NCBI GenBank assembly: GCA_028343215.1
Contig: JAOLYB010000003.1
Location: forward strand, 1-64,000
DNA from: Candidatus Nitrosopelagicus sp.
GTDB lineage: Archaea; Thermoproteota; Nitrososphaeria; Nitrososphaerales; Nitrosopumilaceae
Reading direction: 5' to 3'
DNA length: 64,000 nucleotides
The first letter of the stretch is position 1. The number at the start of each line of letters is the position of its first letter. Below the pieces are notes generated by a model. It was given only the letters and a program-made list of their open reading frames with translations. It ran no database searches and was not told where the DNA came from. Shown here one piece after another: positions 28,766 to 37,811 of this stretch. A program made the translations under genes and the position numbers.

Positions 28766-29280
28766 TAGAAGCCTATGTCGATATCAAATCCGCCATCATC
28801 TCCTGTGTCGGATCCACTCATATCATCTGTATCATTGCCCGTTGCCCCCATATCCTCTGCTGGAATAAAACTTCCCATACTCGCTCCAATCATACTAAAC
28901 ATCATACTAAACATCATCATATCGATAATTCCAAACATCATCATTGATGGCAAAAATGATTTGTCTTCTTTTAGCTTTTGTTCTAATTCTTGCTTATTTC
29001 CTGATTTGTAAGTATTTTCTAATTGATTCCATTTCTCTTGTAAGATTTTTAATTGATATTCAAATTCTCTGTAACCTTCTTCCGTTGGGTTAATTTCAAT
29101 TTTTGTACCGAGCCAACTCTTTTTTTCATCAACTTTGATGAATCCTGCCTTTTCTAATTTCTGTAAAATTGATTCTAAATCTTTTGGTTCGACATTTGAC
29201 TCTTGAGAAATTTTATCAAATTTGGATATACCTCTGCTAATAATTCCTAGAACCACTGTCTCTTTATTTTCATCATCCAT
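28765..29280 (-). CDS. Winged-helix protein with Met-rich segment and acidic Gly tail
   Basis: 171 residues. An N-terminal wHTH (about 5-75, IISRGISKFDKISQESNVEP ... EEGYREFEYQ) is followed by a helix with an invariant Trp (LQEKWNQLENTYKSGNKQEL), a hydrophobic Met-rich block (MMMFGIIDMMMFSMMFSMIG, about 112-131) and a low-complexity tail DMSGSDTGDDGGFDIDIGF. The same order occurs in the protein at 59494-60057, so the two are paralogues. The Met-rich block could be a membrane helix or a copper site. Upstream partner of birA. Function unknown. Confidence 0.65.
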   Translation of the reverse strand: MDDENKETVVLGIISRGISKFDKISQESNVEPKDLESILQKLEKAGFIKVDEKKSWLGTKIEINPTEEGYREFEYQLKILQEKWNQLENTYKSGNKQELEQKLKEDKSFLPSMMMFGIIDMMMFSMMFSMIGASMGSFIPAEDMGATGNDTDDMSGSDTGDDGGFDIDIGF

Positions 29281-29361
29281 GATACCTTACCTTACGTTTT
29301 CTTTTTAAAATATTGCCTAAAAATGTAGTTGAATTTTATATTATGAAGACATAGCACGTTT

Positions 29362-30084
29362 GTGAGTGAAACAAAGATTATTCCGATATTTCCTTTAGAT
29401 TTGGTATTATTTCCTAACCAAGATCTTCCTTTGAGAATTTTTGAACCTAGATACAAGCAGATGATAGATGATTGTATGTTAGGCGAGAAAGAATTTGGAG
29501 TTTGTCTAGGACATGATAGTGCAACTCTGTCTAATTGGCAAGCACCATATGATATTGGAACTCTTGCAAAAATAGTTGATTGTAAAGATGTGGATTCTAC
29601 AAGCGGTCATCTATTTGTAAATGTTAGGGGTCGTAGAAAATTCAGAATTATTCGTTTAATTTCTCCATCACTCAAAAAAACTGATGATTATGATCCTTTC
29701 ACTATGGAAGGTGCAAAAACAGTAGAAAAACTACATCATAATGATGGCGTTGAAAAGAAAATGTACATTCAGGCTGAAATCGAAATGGTGTCTGAAATAG
29801 ATGAATCCATTTCTCTAAATGATTGGGAAAATTTAGTAGATTTATGGAAAAATAAAATTAAAAAAACTAATGGTAATCTTGATTTAACATCCCATCAACT
29901 AGATCATGTTTTGGAACAATATTATCTAAAAACTGAAACACCTACTATGGAGTATGTCCATTCCCTATGTGCTCTAGCGTCTCAAACTCCATTAGATCTA
30001 CAACCAATTCTGGAATGTACGAATTTGGAGCAATTACTAGAAAGAACTACCAAACTACTGGAATCTGATATAAACCACGAATAG
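29362..30084 (+). CDS. Lon N-terminal (LAN/PUA-like) domain protein
   Basis: 240 residues from GTG 29362. It starts IIPIFPLDLVLFPNQDLPLR and continues with IFEPRYKQMIDDC and EFGVCLGHDS, the classic start of the Lon substrate-binding domain, without any AAA+ or protease part. The C-terminal helical region (about 150-240) resembles the helical half of bacterial stand-alone LonN proteins. May recognise substrates or act as adaptor for a separate protease. A TATA-like TTTTATATTATG about 22 nt upstream supports the GTG start. Divergent from the birA operon. Confidence 0.85.
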   Translation: MSETKIIPIFPLDLVLFPNQDLPLRIFEPRYKQMIDDCMLGEKEFGVCLGHDSATLSNWQAPYDIGTLAKIVDCKDVDSTSGHLFVNVRGRRKFRIIRLISPSLKKTDDYDPFTMEGAKTVEKLHHNDGVEKKMYIQAEIEMVSEIDESISLNDWENLVDLWKNKIKKTNGNLDLTSHQLDHVLEQYYLKTETPTMEYVHSLCALASQTPLDLQPILECTNLEQLLERTTKLLESDINHE

Positions 30085-30143
30085 TTTCAAACCTAAAGTT
30101 CATAAACGATGAAAAACTATGAGCTAAAATTCGGAAACACAAC

Positions 30144-31856
30144 ATGGAAAAATTTGGAACTTTAGAATTTGTATTGGATCGTTATTCTGGAACTTGGTGC
30201 TGGAAAATTTCTGGAAATCGTGCTGTAAATATGGCATCAAAACTAATTCCACGTGGGTGGTATGGTGACAAACCTGACGAAGTCATTGTTTCTGATAATG
30301 ACGAAAATATTAAAAAATTAAAAATGATTAATGATCGTTACTCATTTGAAATTCTTTCAAATTCTGTATGGAAGAGAAAAATTGCACCATTAATAATCAA
30401 AAAAACAAGAGTACCGAAAATTGAGAAATTACAACAGGCTACTCCTAGTAAACAGTTCAAAGGAAATTTACTAGACTTTCAAAGAGAAGGTCTGGATTTC
30501 TTAATCAAATCAAGCGGTAATGCACTACTCGCAGATGAAATGGGTCTTGGAAAAACTGTACAAACACTTGCATATCTCTCAAAAGAAAAAAATTCATTTC
30601 CGGCATTAATTGTTGCACCACTTGTAACTTTGACAAATTGGCAAAGGGAAATTGAAAAATTTCTAAAGAAAAAAGGTAAAAATGGAAAAGTCATTGATGA
30701 TGAATCTCCTACTAGTACGATGATTCGAAATGGAAAAAATGCAGATATTGGAGAATATGATTTCTATATCATTAATTATGAATTGCTTTCTAAACGATTA
30801 CCTGATTTACTAAAACTTGGAATTCGTTCTGTTGTATGTGATGAGGTTCAACATTTAAGATCTAAAACGACACAAAAATATGCTGCTGTAAAGGCGCTTG
30901 CAACTGATGAGGGTGTCAAATATAGAGTTGGATTATCTGGAACGCCAATTTACAATCGTGGTTCTGAAATTTGGCCTATTGTTGATATTTTAAAACCTGG
31001 TCTTCTTGGAAGTTTCAAAGAGTTTTGTGAATATTTCTGTTATGTAAACGAAAAAGGCAAAGCTATAGTCCTTGAAAATAAACGTGACACATTACGCAAT
31101 CAATTGACAAAACATGTCATGCTGAGACGAAAAAAATCAGATGTTCTTAAAGAATTAAAAGCTAAGGTGCGATATTCTTCGCCTGTTCAAGCAGATGAAA
31201 AATTCTACAAATCTGAATTACAAAAAATTTGGAAAAAACTTGAAGAAGAACAAAAATATGCCGAATCTGCATTTGATAAATCTGCATCTTATCATCGTGC
31301 AATAGAAAGTGAACGACAGGCTGCAGGTCTTGCAAAATTGAAACATGTAACTAATTTTGTAAATGATATTATGGAAATTGAAGAAAGTGTTGTAGTATTT
31401 TGCCATCACAAAGCAATTCATAATTTATTACATCAAAGCTTGGCAGATTATAATCCGGCATCAATTATTGGTGGTCAAACCGATGTTATCCGTCAACGTG
31501 AAATTGATAGATTTCAAAAAGGACAAACAAAACTAATGATTGCAGGTTTGAGAGCAGGAAATGTAGGAATTAATCTTACAAATGCAAAATATGTGATATT
31601 TGCAGAATTAGACTGGAGTCCTGCAATTCACCGTCAGGCAGAAGATCGACTACACAGAATTGGTCAGAAAAATACTGTCTTTGCATATTATTTGGTTGGA
31701 AAAGGAACACTCGATGAACATGTTGCAGAAATTCTAACCGATAAAGAATTTGAAATTGATTCCATACTGGATAAACAAGGTGAATCCTTTGAAAATAAAG
31801 AAAAGGCAAAGATGATTCTTGCTCAAATCCATGATAAACTCGGAGCAAAATTATAA
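30144..31856 (+). CDS. SNF2-family DNA-dependent ATPase/helicase
   Basis: 570 residues. Motif I is DEMGLGKT at 131-138, motif II is DEVQ at 233-236 (unusual: most relatives have DEAH, DEGH or DESH), motif III LSGTPIYNR follows, and the second RecA lobe ends with the SNF2 signature RLHRIGQ (502-508). The N-terminal 100 residues lack a known domain but contain Trp-rich TWCWKISGN. Length resembles the short SMARCAL1/HepA-like archaeal and bacterial proteins, which remodel DNA forks. No nuclease fused. Stands with the Lon-N gene 60 nt upstream. Confidence 0.9.
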   Translation: MEKFGTLEFVLDRYSGTWCWKISGNRAVNMASKLIPRGWYGDKPDEVIVSDNDENIKKLKMINDRYSFEILSNSVWKRKIAPLIIKKTRVPKIEKLQQATPSKQFKGNLLDFQREGLDFLIKSSGNALLADEMGLGKTVQTLAYLSKEKNSFPALIVAPLVTLTNWQREIEKFLKKKGKNGKVIDDESPTSTMIRNGKNADIGEYDFYIINYELLSKRLPDLLKLGIRSVVCDEVQHLRSKTTQKYAAVKALATDEGVKYRVGLSGTPIYNRGSEIWPIVDILKPGLLGSFKEFCEYFCYVNEKGKAIVLENKRDTLRNQLTKHVMLRRKKSDVLKELKAKVRYSSPVQADEKFYKSELQKIWKKLEEEQKYAESAFDKSASYHRAIESERQAAGLAKLKHVTNFVNDIMEIEESVVVFCHHKAIHNLLHQSLADYNPASIIGGQTDVIRQREIDRFQKGQTKLMIAGLRAGNVGINLTNAKYVIFAELDWSPAIHRQAEDRLHRIGQKNTVFAYYLVGKGTLDEHVAEILTDKEFEIDSILDKQGESFENKEKAKMILAQIHDKLGAKL

Positions 31857-31893
31857 CATCAATATTTTTTAATCAAAAATCATTAGAGTAATC

Positions 31894-32148
31894 ATGGATT
31901 TTATGTTAGAAGAGGAGATGCTTGATTTGTTAACATATTGTCTACAAAATCCAACATCAGATCAATTGGAATCAAAAAAATCTCGATTCAAAGAGATTGG
32001 AAAAGAACTTTTTGATGATGGTGGTGTTGATGCAATGGAGAATTTTTTCTTTGTAGTAGATAATCGCATACAAGCTGAAATTGGAAAATCTCCAAAACCT
32101 TTCCGTTCTTTATGGAATGGAATATCTGACGAATGGAGCCATCCCTAG
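31894..32148 (+). CDS. Hypothetical acidic helical protein
   Basis: 84 residues, no Cys other than one (YCLQNP). Two amphipathic helices, MLEEEMLDLLTYCLQ and SRFKEIGKELFDDGGVDAM, and a C-terminus rich in Trp/Ser/Pro (FRSLWNGISDEWSHP). No family recognised. 37 nt behind the SNF2 gene on the same strand, with an AATATTTTTTAATC element between that could be its TATA box. Confidence 0.6.
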   Translation: MDFMLEEEMLDLLTYCLQNPTSDQLESKKSRFKEIGKELFDDGGVDAMENFFFVVDNRIQAEIGKSPKPFRSLWNGISDEWSHP

Positions 32149-32182
32149 GAAAATTCTTCAAAAAAGATTATTTGATGTTCAG

Positions 32183-32326
32183 TTATGCTTTGCCAATTCT
32201 GAACATCGATATGCCGCATGTTGGGCATGTACCTTTTGTTGCTGGTTTACCGTTTTTCATGGTTACAGCTTGGGTACCATTCATTTCTCTTTTGTCTCTG
32301 CATTTTACACAGTAACCTATTACCAT
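32183..32326 (-). CDS. DUF5679-type zinc-ribbon mini-protein
   Basis: 47 residues starting at ATG 32326 (the longer frame to 32380 adds an unlikely tail). The whole protein is one zinc ribbon: YCVKCRDKREM ... TMKNGKPATKGTCPTCG ... MFRIGKA, with four Cys in two CxxC knuckles. Matches the DUF5679 pattern, whose role is unknown but is likely to be nucleic-acid or protein binding. Convergent with the previous gene. Confidence 0.75.
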   Translation of the reverse strand: MVIGYCVKCRDKREMNGTQAVTMKNGKPATKGTCPTCGISMFRIGKA

Positions 32327-32459
32327 GTCCAATAAACTGCTTTCTCTTATTAGCAAAAACCTGTTAAATTTTTTCAACACTTTTGGTTATTTTATGATGT
32401 AAATTTCACACCTAAATTCAACAGTTTACATTATATCTAATTCGTTGATTAATTTTATT

Positions 32460-33293
32460 ATGAAAAAAATCTATTTTGTATTATTATTGCCAATCTTGAT
32501 TTTTCCAATTTCAAATGTATTTGGGGATGAATTAACCCTCAACATTGACAAGACTCTATATGAAAAATCTGATTTTATCTCTGTATGGGGTTACACAAAC
32601 TTTGATTCTGTTTTCATATCTGTAAGAGATTCTGACGGAAAAAATGTCTGGAATGAAAGTCTCAATCCTGATGATGAAAATAAATTTTCTACTCTTATCA
32701 TTGCAGGAATTGGTGGATGGCAAAAAAGTGGAAATTATTTGGTGGTAGCTGAATCTGGCGATTCTATATTGTCTACAAAATTTTTTTATGACTCTGGTGC
32801 ACAAGTGAATCCTCCATCGGCTGTATCTGATTACTATGTTAGTCCTGAAGATCTTTATCTTACATTTGCTGTTGCAATAGTTATCATTTCAGGAATTTTC
32901 ATTTATCTTGCAAGACATATCATATTAAGAAAGAAAACTAGTTACGATGAAGCAAAATTAGATTCTAAAAAAGATCGTGATTATGAAAAATATCATTCTG
33001 AATGGTCTGAAGAAGAGATTTTTGGTTCTCATAAACGAAGTACTGAAGCAAAAGAATTTAGTGAAATGTATAATGATAATTCGTTACCAAATTATTATTT
33101 AATTTTAGGATTAACAAACGATTCTTCAGAATCTGAAATTAAAAACCAATATCGAAAACTAGCAAAACAGTACCATCCTGACAGAAACAAGGATTCTTCA
33201 GAAGAAAAAATGGCTCAAATTAATAAGGCATATGAAATATTATCTGATAAAAAATTAAAAGCAGAATATGACAAATTTTGTAAATTATTGTGA
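32460..33293 (+). CDS. Membrane-anchored J-domain protein
   Basis: 277 residues from ATG 32460. A signal peptide (FVLLLPILIFPISNVFG) leads an extracellular beta domain of about 110 residues, then one span (LTFAVAIVIISGIFIYLA, about 137-154) and a cytosolic tail that ends in a complete J-domain with HPD in QYHPDRNKD (about 239). The J-domain would activate an Hsp70 (DnaK) at the inner membrane face. Coupling an exported sensor-like domain to a J-domain is unusual. The extracellular part resembles the beta domain of the PEFG protein at 34319 (VVAESGD/ITAQQGS). Overlaps the convergent gene by 9 nt. Confidence 0.8.
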   Translation: MKKIYFVLLLPILIFPISNVFGDELTLNIDKTLYEKSDFISVWGYTNFDSVFISVRDSDGKNVWNESLNPDDENKFSTLIIAGIGGWQKSGNYLVVAESGDSILSTKFFYDSGAQVNPPSAVSDYYVSPEDLYLTFAVAIVIISGIFIYLARHIILRKKTSYDEAKLDSKKDRDYEKYHSEWSEEEIFGSHKRSTEAKEFSEMYNDNSLPNYYLILGLTNDSSESEIKNQYRKLAKQYHPDRNKDSSEEKMAQINKAYEILSDKKLKAEYDKFCKLL

Positions 33294-33671
33294 TTCTATA
33301 ATTGCATCTTTCAATGTCAAATAAAGAATAATTTTAGATTTATTTTGCATGCTATTTTTGAGATTTGTAACAAGTGAAATTTTCTCTCTATTTTCATTTA
33401 TGGTATGCAATGTTATATCAAGAAAATCTTTGTTAGGTCCAAGCATTGCCTTTGAAAGATATTTTGAAATTGATGTGTCTAAAATTGTAGCTTCTACTTT
33501 CCATTCTTTCATTTCTGCAAAATAAACTCCTCCCCTTGTAGTAGGTTCGGTTATTGGGTTATCTGTTTGAAACATTTTGATTTCATCTACTGTAAATGAG
33601 TTATTTTCAATTAAAATTTTGAAATTTGAACTAGATTTTTCGACTATTTCTTGTAATTCTTTTTCATCCAT
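33285..33671 (-). CDS. Hypothetical protein
   Basis: 128 residues, soluble, no Cys. Strand-rich: SNFKILIENNSFTVDEIKMF, GVYFAEMKEWKVEATILD, DFLDITLHTINENREKISLV, KIILYLTLKDAI. Such alternating strands suggest a beta-sandwich or ferredoxin-like domain. No family recognised. Divergent from the rhodanese gene with 52 nt between, and tail-to-tail with the J-domain gene. Confidence 0.6.
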   Translation of the reverse strand: MDEKELQEIVEKSSSNFKILIENNSFTVDEIKMFQTDNPITEPTTRGGVYFAEMKEWKVEATILDTSISKYLSKAMLGPNKDFLDITLHTINENREKISLVTNLKNSMQNKSKIILYLTLKDAIIESQ

Positions 33672-33723
33672 AGACTATCTTGTGTAAATTAAAAAATATA
33701 TGTCAATACAATTGTAATATTGT

Positions 33724-34017
33724 ATGGCAGAATCTATAACAAAAGACCAACTAAAACAAGAACAAGATAAGTTTGTTATTATTGATGTTAGAGAACCAGA
33801 TGAAATTGCAAATGGAAAAATCGATAACTCTCAGAATATGCCCCTAGGGTTGACTATCCGAAATGCAAAAAAAGGTCAAATTGATGATCTTAAAGACAAG
33901 AAAATCTGTGTTTACTGTGCATCTGGCTATCGTGGAAATATTGCGGCTGATGAATTAGTAAAGGCTGGGTTTTCCGCAATCAACCTTGAAGGTGGCTATA
34001 TGGCATGGACACAATAG
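33724..34017 (+). CDS. Single-domain rhodanese
   Basis: 97 residues. Contains FVIIDVREPDEIANGKI (the DVRxxxE motif), and the active-site loop CASGYR with catalytic C65, followed by AADELVKAGF and the typical end LEGGYMAWTQ. It transfers sulfane sulfur via a cysteine persulfide, probably for thiolation or detoxification. The SWIM-type gene begins 2 nt after its stop (or overlaps it), so the two are coexpressed. Confidence 0.92.
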   Translation: MAESITKDQLKQEQDKFVIIDVREPDEIANGKIDNSQNMPLGLTIRNAKKGQIDDLKDKKICVYCASGYRGNIAADELVKAGFSAINLEGGYMAWTQ

Positions 34018-34018
34018 T

Positions 34019-34261
34019 TTGAGTTCTAACACAATCAAAAAAGCAGAAAAACTTGTTGAAAACGGTGGAGTTGTAAAAATTGAAGATGATCTATTTCAAG
34101 TTAAATCTTCTAGCGATCCTTCAAAATCTTATTTTGTAACTTCTGATTCTTGTGAATGTCCCGGGTTCAAAAATTTCTATAAATTTCATCATGGAAAAGG
34201 ATTGAAAGCAAACTGCTCCCATCTAGAAGCAATTCGTATATTTTTAAAAGAAAATAAATAA
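34019..34261 (+). CDS. SWIM zinc-finger protein
   Basis: 80 residues from TTG 34019; longer starts (TTG 33986, GTG 33992) would overlap the rhodanese gene. The SWIM pattern CxC...CxH is present as CEC (in DSCECPGFKNF) and CSH (in KANCSHLEAI), spaced by about 22 residues. SWIM fingers bind DNA or proteins and in archaea often occur as short stand-alone proteins near recombination or helicase genes. Function here unknown. Confidence 0.7.
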   Translation: MSSNTIKKAEKLVENGGVVKIEDDLFQVKSSSDPSKSYFVTSDSCECPGFKNFYKFHHGKGLKANCSHLEAIRIFLKENK

Positions 34262-34288
34262 AAAATGATGTTTCATTGAATCAGATTG

Positions 34289-34297
34289 TTTATATAC
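34289..34297 (+). promoter_or_regulatory. TATA box of the PEFG-CTERM gene
   Basis: TTTATATAC centred 26 nt before GTG 34319. It fixes GTG as the start and implies a leaderless transcript. Confidence 0.65.
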
Positions 34298-34318
34298 ACA
34301 TATTCGGTTGTTATACCA

Positions 34319-34801
34319 GTGATTAACTCTAAACACACACTGACAATTTTGGCAAGCTTGATGCTAGTCGCAGGTATGCCTTTGGCATTCGCTGATGGAC
34401 ATGCAATGGATGGCTTGACAATTGAAGCAGATGCCGTTGAGGGTTCAACAACAATCACCATCACAGGACACGCTACATCTAGTAACACTCCTGTAACAAT
34501 CATGGTTCTTGCACCAAACGGAAACGTCGTTTCTATTGATCAACTCAACCCTGATTCTGATGGTTCATTCACTTCAACAATCGGTGTTGGTGGTCCAATG
34601 TGGAAACAAGATGGCGAGTATTCAATTACCGCACAACAAGGTTCTGCCTCTATCAACAAATCAACCGTTGTAGTAGAAGTTGCAGATGGCGCAGTTGTTC
34701 CAGAATTTGGTACAATCGCATCTCTAGTACTTGTTGTTGCAATTTCTTCAATCGTAGTATTATCTGCAAAAGGCAGACTTAGCTTCACACCAAGAATCTA
34801 A
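34319..34801 (+). CDS. PEFG-CTERM exported protein
   Basis: 160 residues from GTG 34319. A signal peptide ends in LAFA-DGH; a compact beta domain (VEGSTTITITGHATSSNTPV ... GEYSITAQQG) follows; and the C-terminus is a sorting signal: VPEFG at about 127-131, a hydrophobic helix (IASLVLVVAISSIVVLSA) and a basic end KGRLSFTPRI. This is the PEFG-CTERM signal recognised by a thaumarchaeal archaeosortase, so the protein should be cut and linked to the surface. The sortase is not in the window. Strong promoter; probably an abundant surface protein. Confidence 0.88.
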   Translation: MINSKHTLTILASLMLVAGMPLAFADGHAMDGLTIEADAVEGSTTITITGHATSSNTPVTIMVLAPNGNVVSIDQLNPDSDGSFTSTIGVGGPMWKQDGEYSITAQQGSASINKSTVVVEVADGAVVPEFGTIASLVLVVAISSIVVLSAKGRLSFTPRI

Positions 34802-34881
34802 ACTGTCCACTTTTCTTATTTTCTATTTTTATTTAGGTAGTCTATAAACTTCTTAAGCTCCTTTTCTATTGTAATTGTATA

Positions 34882-35541
34882 GTGGATGTTGAAAAATTTC
34901 AAGATGATGTGTATGCTATAACTGAACTCTTGTCGGAGAATCTGTCACCTGAATTAACTCCTAAACTCAACTTTGTTAGGCAAAATTTAATTGAATATTA
35001 CAAGAAAAATCTAGTAAAAATTAATCACTCAGTACTTGAATTAATCTGTGCAGCAGAATTAATCTCTCATGGATTCACCGTTGATGTTGAAAAATCTATT
35101 TCTGATATTTTGGTATGTGATTTATTTGGGAAAAAAGACGATGAAACTAGTATTATAGAAATTGAGACTGGTTTCACTCCTCCTGAACATGCGTTAGATA
35201 CTGTGGATTATTATGCTGCAAGAATTGTTAGTAAAATTGCTCGATATAGTAAATACTGTGGGAAATTCTCACTTGCAACTCCCGTGGTGAATATTTTACC
35301 AATGTCTGAAATATTTTTACTCCCTCCAAATTTAAGAAATCTCGATGATGTAAAAAAACTCAAAAAATTATGTGACCGTTTTTATAAAAACCCTAAAATA
35401 AATTTAGAAGATATTCAAAACGCTCACATTCATTCTGTTTATCTCATAAACACTGACAAAGGGTTTGCTAAAGAACTAGAGCCTGAATTATATCTACAAA
35501 TGACTAAACTATTGATGAAACAAAGTGAAATTGATCTTTAA
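34882..35541 (+). CDS. Putative PD-(D/E)xK-like protein of unknown function
   Basis: 219 residues from GTG 34882. The centre reads LICAAELISHGFTVDVEK, then SDILVCDLFGKKDD and IIEIETGF. This resembles the helix-D-strand-ExK core of restriction-like nucleases (D in SDILVCDL, E-x-E in IEIET), but Thr replaces the usual Lys, so catalysis is uncertain. The C-terminal 80 residues are helical. No neighbour suggests a restriction system. Stands alone between the PEFG gene and EF-2. Confidence 0.5.
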   Translation: MDVEKFQDDVYAITELLSENLSPELTPKLNFVRQNLIEYYKKNLVKINHSVLELICAAELISHGFTVDVEKSISDILVCDLFGKKDDETSIIEIETGFTPPEHALDTVDYYAARIVSKIARYSKYCGKFSLATPVVNILPMSEIFLLPPNLRNLDDVKKLKKLCDRFYKNPKINLEDIQNAHIHSVYLINTDKGFAKELEPELYLQMTKLLMKQSEIDL

Positions 35542-35615
35542 TTTTAGAAATTTGATCTTTGTTAAGAATAATTTCTCATAAGGTTTAATACACGATTATC
35601 TAGGATGATTGCCAT

Positions 35616-37811
35616 ATGACTAAGTACAAGTCCACATCTGAAGTTATGAAAATTATCAGTGATAAAGATAAGATCAGAAATTTTGGTGTTATTGCACACG
35701 TAGACCACGGTAAAACTACTATGAGTGATAGTCTTTTGGCTCACTCGGGAATTATCTCTCCATCAACAGCTGGAAGTGCTTTGGCAATGGATTCAATGAA
35801 GGCAGAACAAGAAAGAGGAATTACAATTGTACAAGCCAACGTCACATTACATTATCAACAGGATAATGATGATTATGTCATTAACATGATTGATACTCCT
35901 GGTCACGTCGACTTTTCTGGTCGTGTAATTAGAAGTCTTAGGGCTATTGATGGTGCTGTTGTAGTATGTGATGCTGTAGAGGGCATCATGACTCAAACTG
36001 AAACTGTAACTAGAATGTCTCTTGAAGAAAGAGTAAGACCTGTTTTGTATATCAATAAAATTGATCGACTAATCAAAGAACTAAGATTAACACCTGAAAA
36101 AATGCAAGAAACACTGGCTAGTGTTGTTGCAAACTTTAATGAATTAATTGATACGTACGCTGAAGATGAATACAAAGAAAAATGGAAAGTATCCATTCAA
36201 GATGGTAGTGTAACTTTTGGTTCTGCAAAAGACAAATGGGCTATCAATATAGACATAATGAAGAAAAAAGGTGTCACATTCAAAGATGTAATTGATGCAT
36301 ATTCTGATTCTGGTAAAGTTGAAGATTTAGTGGAAAAAGCACCTCTAGCTGAAGGTGTACTTGGAATGGTTGTAAAACATCATCCTCCACCACACGTCGC
36401 ACAAAAGTACCGAATCCCAAAAATATGGAAAGGTGATTTAGAATCTGATACTGGTAAGGCACTTCTTGCTTGTGATGATAACGGTCCTACTATTATGATG
36501 TGTGTAAATATGACAATTGATCCTGCAGCTGGTCCTGTAGCAATTGGACGATTATTTTCTGGAACGATCAAGGATGGTCAAACGATTAACATTATTGATA
36601 CAAAACGTGAAGGACGTGTTCAATCTGTAAACTTTTTCATGTCAAATGTACGAGAACAAGTAGGTGAATTGGGAGCAGGAAATATTCCTGCATTACTTGG
36701 ATTGACTGATGTTCGTGCAGGACAGACTATCTCTACTGTGAAAGATATTCCTGTATTTGAAGCATCAAAATATGTTTCAGAACCTGTTGTACAAATGGCA
36801 ATTGAACCAAAACATCCAAAAGACTTACCAAAACTTGTAGAAGTCTTACGAAAACTTACGATTGAAGATCCAAATCTTGTAATCAAAATTGATGAAGAAA
36901 GTGGTGAAACAATTATGGCTGGAATGGGTGTACTACACCTTGATGTAGCTGTTAATCTAATTAAAGATGCAAAAGTCGAAATTGTAACATCTGAACCACT
37001 AATCAATTACAGAGAAACAATCAATGGAGGCTGTGAACCTGTTATGGCAAAATCTCCAAATCGTCACAATAAAATTTTCATGAAAGTTGAACCACTAGAA
37101 CCTGAAATTGCTGAAATGTGTAGAAACGGCACACTAAGTGAAATGAAAGATAAAAAAGAAACTGCTCAAATATTACGTGAAAAAGGTTGGTCCCCTGATG
37201 TGGCAAAGAAGGTAATGAGATTTGATTCTCGTGGTAATGTTATGATTAATGGAACAAAGGGTGTTCAATTTGTAGATGAATCTACTGATTCACTATTGTC
37301 TGGATTTGATGAAGTAATGAGTGAAGGTGGTCTTACAAAAGAACAGGTAAGAAACTGTAAATTCACATTTACCCATTTTGTTCCTCATGAAGACACTGCT
37401 CATAGAGGGTTGTCTCAAATTGGCCCTGCATCAAGACGTGCATGTCTTGCAGCATTTTTATCTGCAGAACCTGTATTGTTAGAACCGATGCTTGCAATTG
37501 AGGTTCGTGTTCCAACTGATCTAATTGGAAACGTTTCATCTGTATTACAAGGAAAACGTGGTAAGGTCTTGGATATGCAACAAAAAGGTGCGACAAGTAT
37601 CGTGATTGGTGAAGTTCCTGCAGTTGAAACATTTGACATATCTGAAAAAATGCGTGGTCAAACAGCTGGTAAGGCAATGTGGAATACTCACTTCAAAGCA
37701 TGGACTGCAGTTCCAAAATCAATTGCTGCAACTCTAACTGAAGATATTCGAAAGAGAAAGGGATTAAGTCCAAATCCTCCTGCACCAACTGAATTTATTG
37801 ACAGAGACTAA
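35616..37811 (+). CDS. fusA: Archaeal translation elongation factor 2
   Basis: 731 residues, full length. The G1 loop is AHVDHGKTT (27-35); DTPGH, the switch II motif, and NKID for guanine binding follow; the EF-G/EF-2 domains II to V complete the protein. The diphthamide loop near the C-terminus reads TAHRGLSQIGPASRR, where the histidine to be modified is expected in the H-R-G region (usual form D..HRG). Catalyses ribosomal translocation. The next small gene overlaps by 1 nt and is probably cotranslated. Confidence 0.96.
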   Translation: MTKYKSTSEVMKIISDKDKIRNFGVIAHVDHGKTTMSDSLLAHSGIISPSTAGSALAMDSMKAEQERGITIVQANVTLHYQQDNDDYVINMIDTPGHVDFSGRVIRSLRAIDGAVVVCDAVEGIMTQTETVTRMSLEERVRPVLYINKIDRLIKELRLTPEKMQETLASVVANFNELIDTYAEDEYKEKWKVSIQDGSVTFGSAKDKWAINIDIMKKKGVTFKDVIDAYSDSGKVEDLVEKAPLAEGVLGMVVKHHPPPHVAQKYRIPKIWKGDLESDTGKALLACDDNGPTIMMCVNMTIDPAAGPVAIGRLFSGTIKDGQTINIIDTKREGRVQSVNFFMSNVREQVGELGAGNIPALLGLTDVRAGQTISTVKDIPVFEASKYVSEPVVQMAIEPKHPKDLPKLVEVLRKLTIEDPNLVIKIDEESGETIMAGMGVLHLDVAVNLIKDAKVEIVTSEPLINYRETINGGCEPVMAKSPNRHNKIFMKVEPLEPEIAEMCRNGTLSEMKDKKETAQILREKGWSPDVAKKVMRFDSRGNVMINGTKGVQFVDESTDSLLSGFDEVMSEGGLTKEQVRNCKFTFTHFVPHEDTAHRGLSQIGPASRRACLAAFLSAEPVLLEPMLAIEVRVPTDLIGNVSSVLQGKRGKVLDMQQKGATSIVIGEVPAVETFDISEKMRGQTAGKAMWNTHFKAWTAVPKSIAATLTEDIRKRKGLSPNPPAPTEFIDRD

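Noticed and set aside
34882..35541. Restriction-modification system
   Set aside because: No methylase or specificity gene is adjacent, and the catalytic Lys is not visible.
35562..35744. Minus-strand frame across the EF-2 start
   Set aside because: Lies over the EF-2 promoter and start codon; shadow frame.
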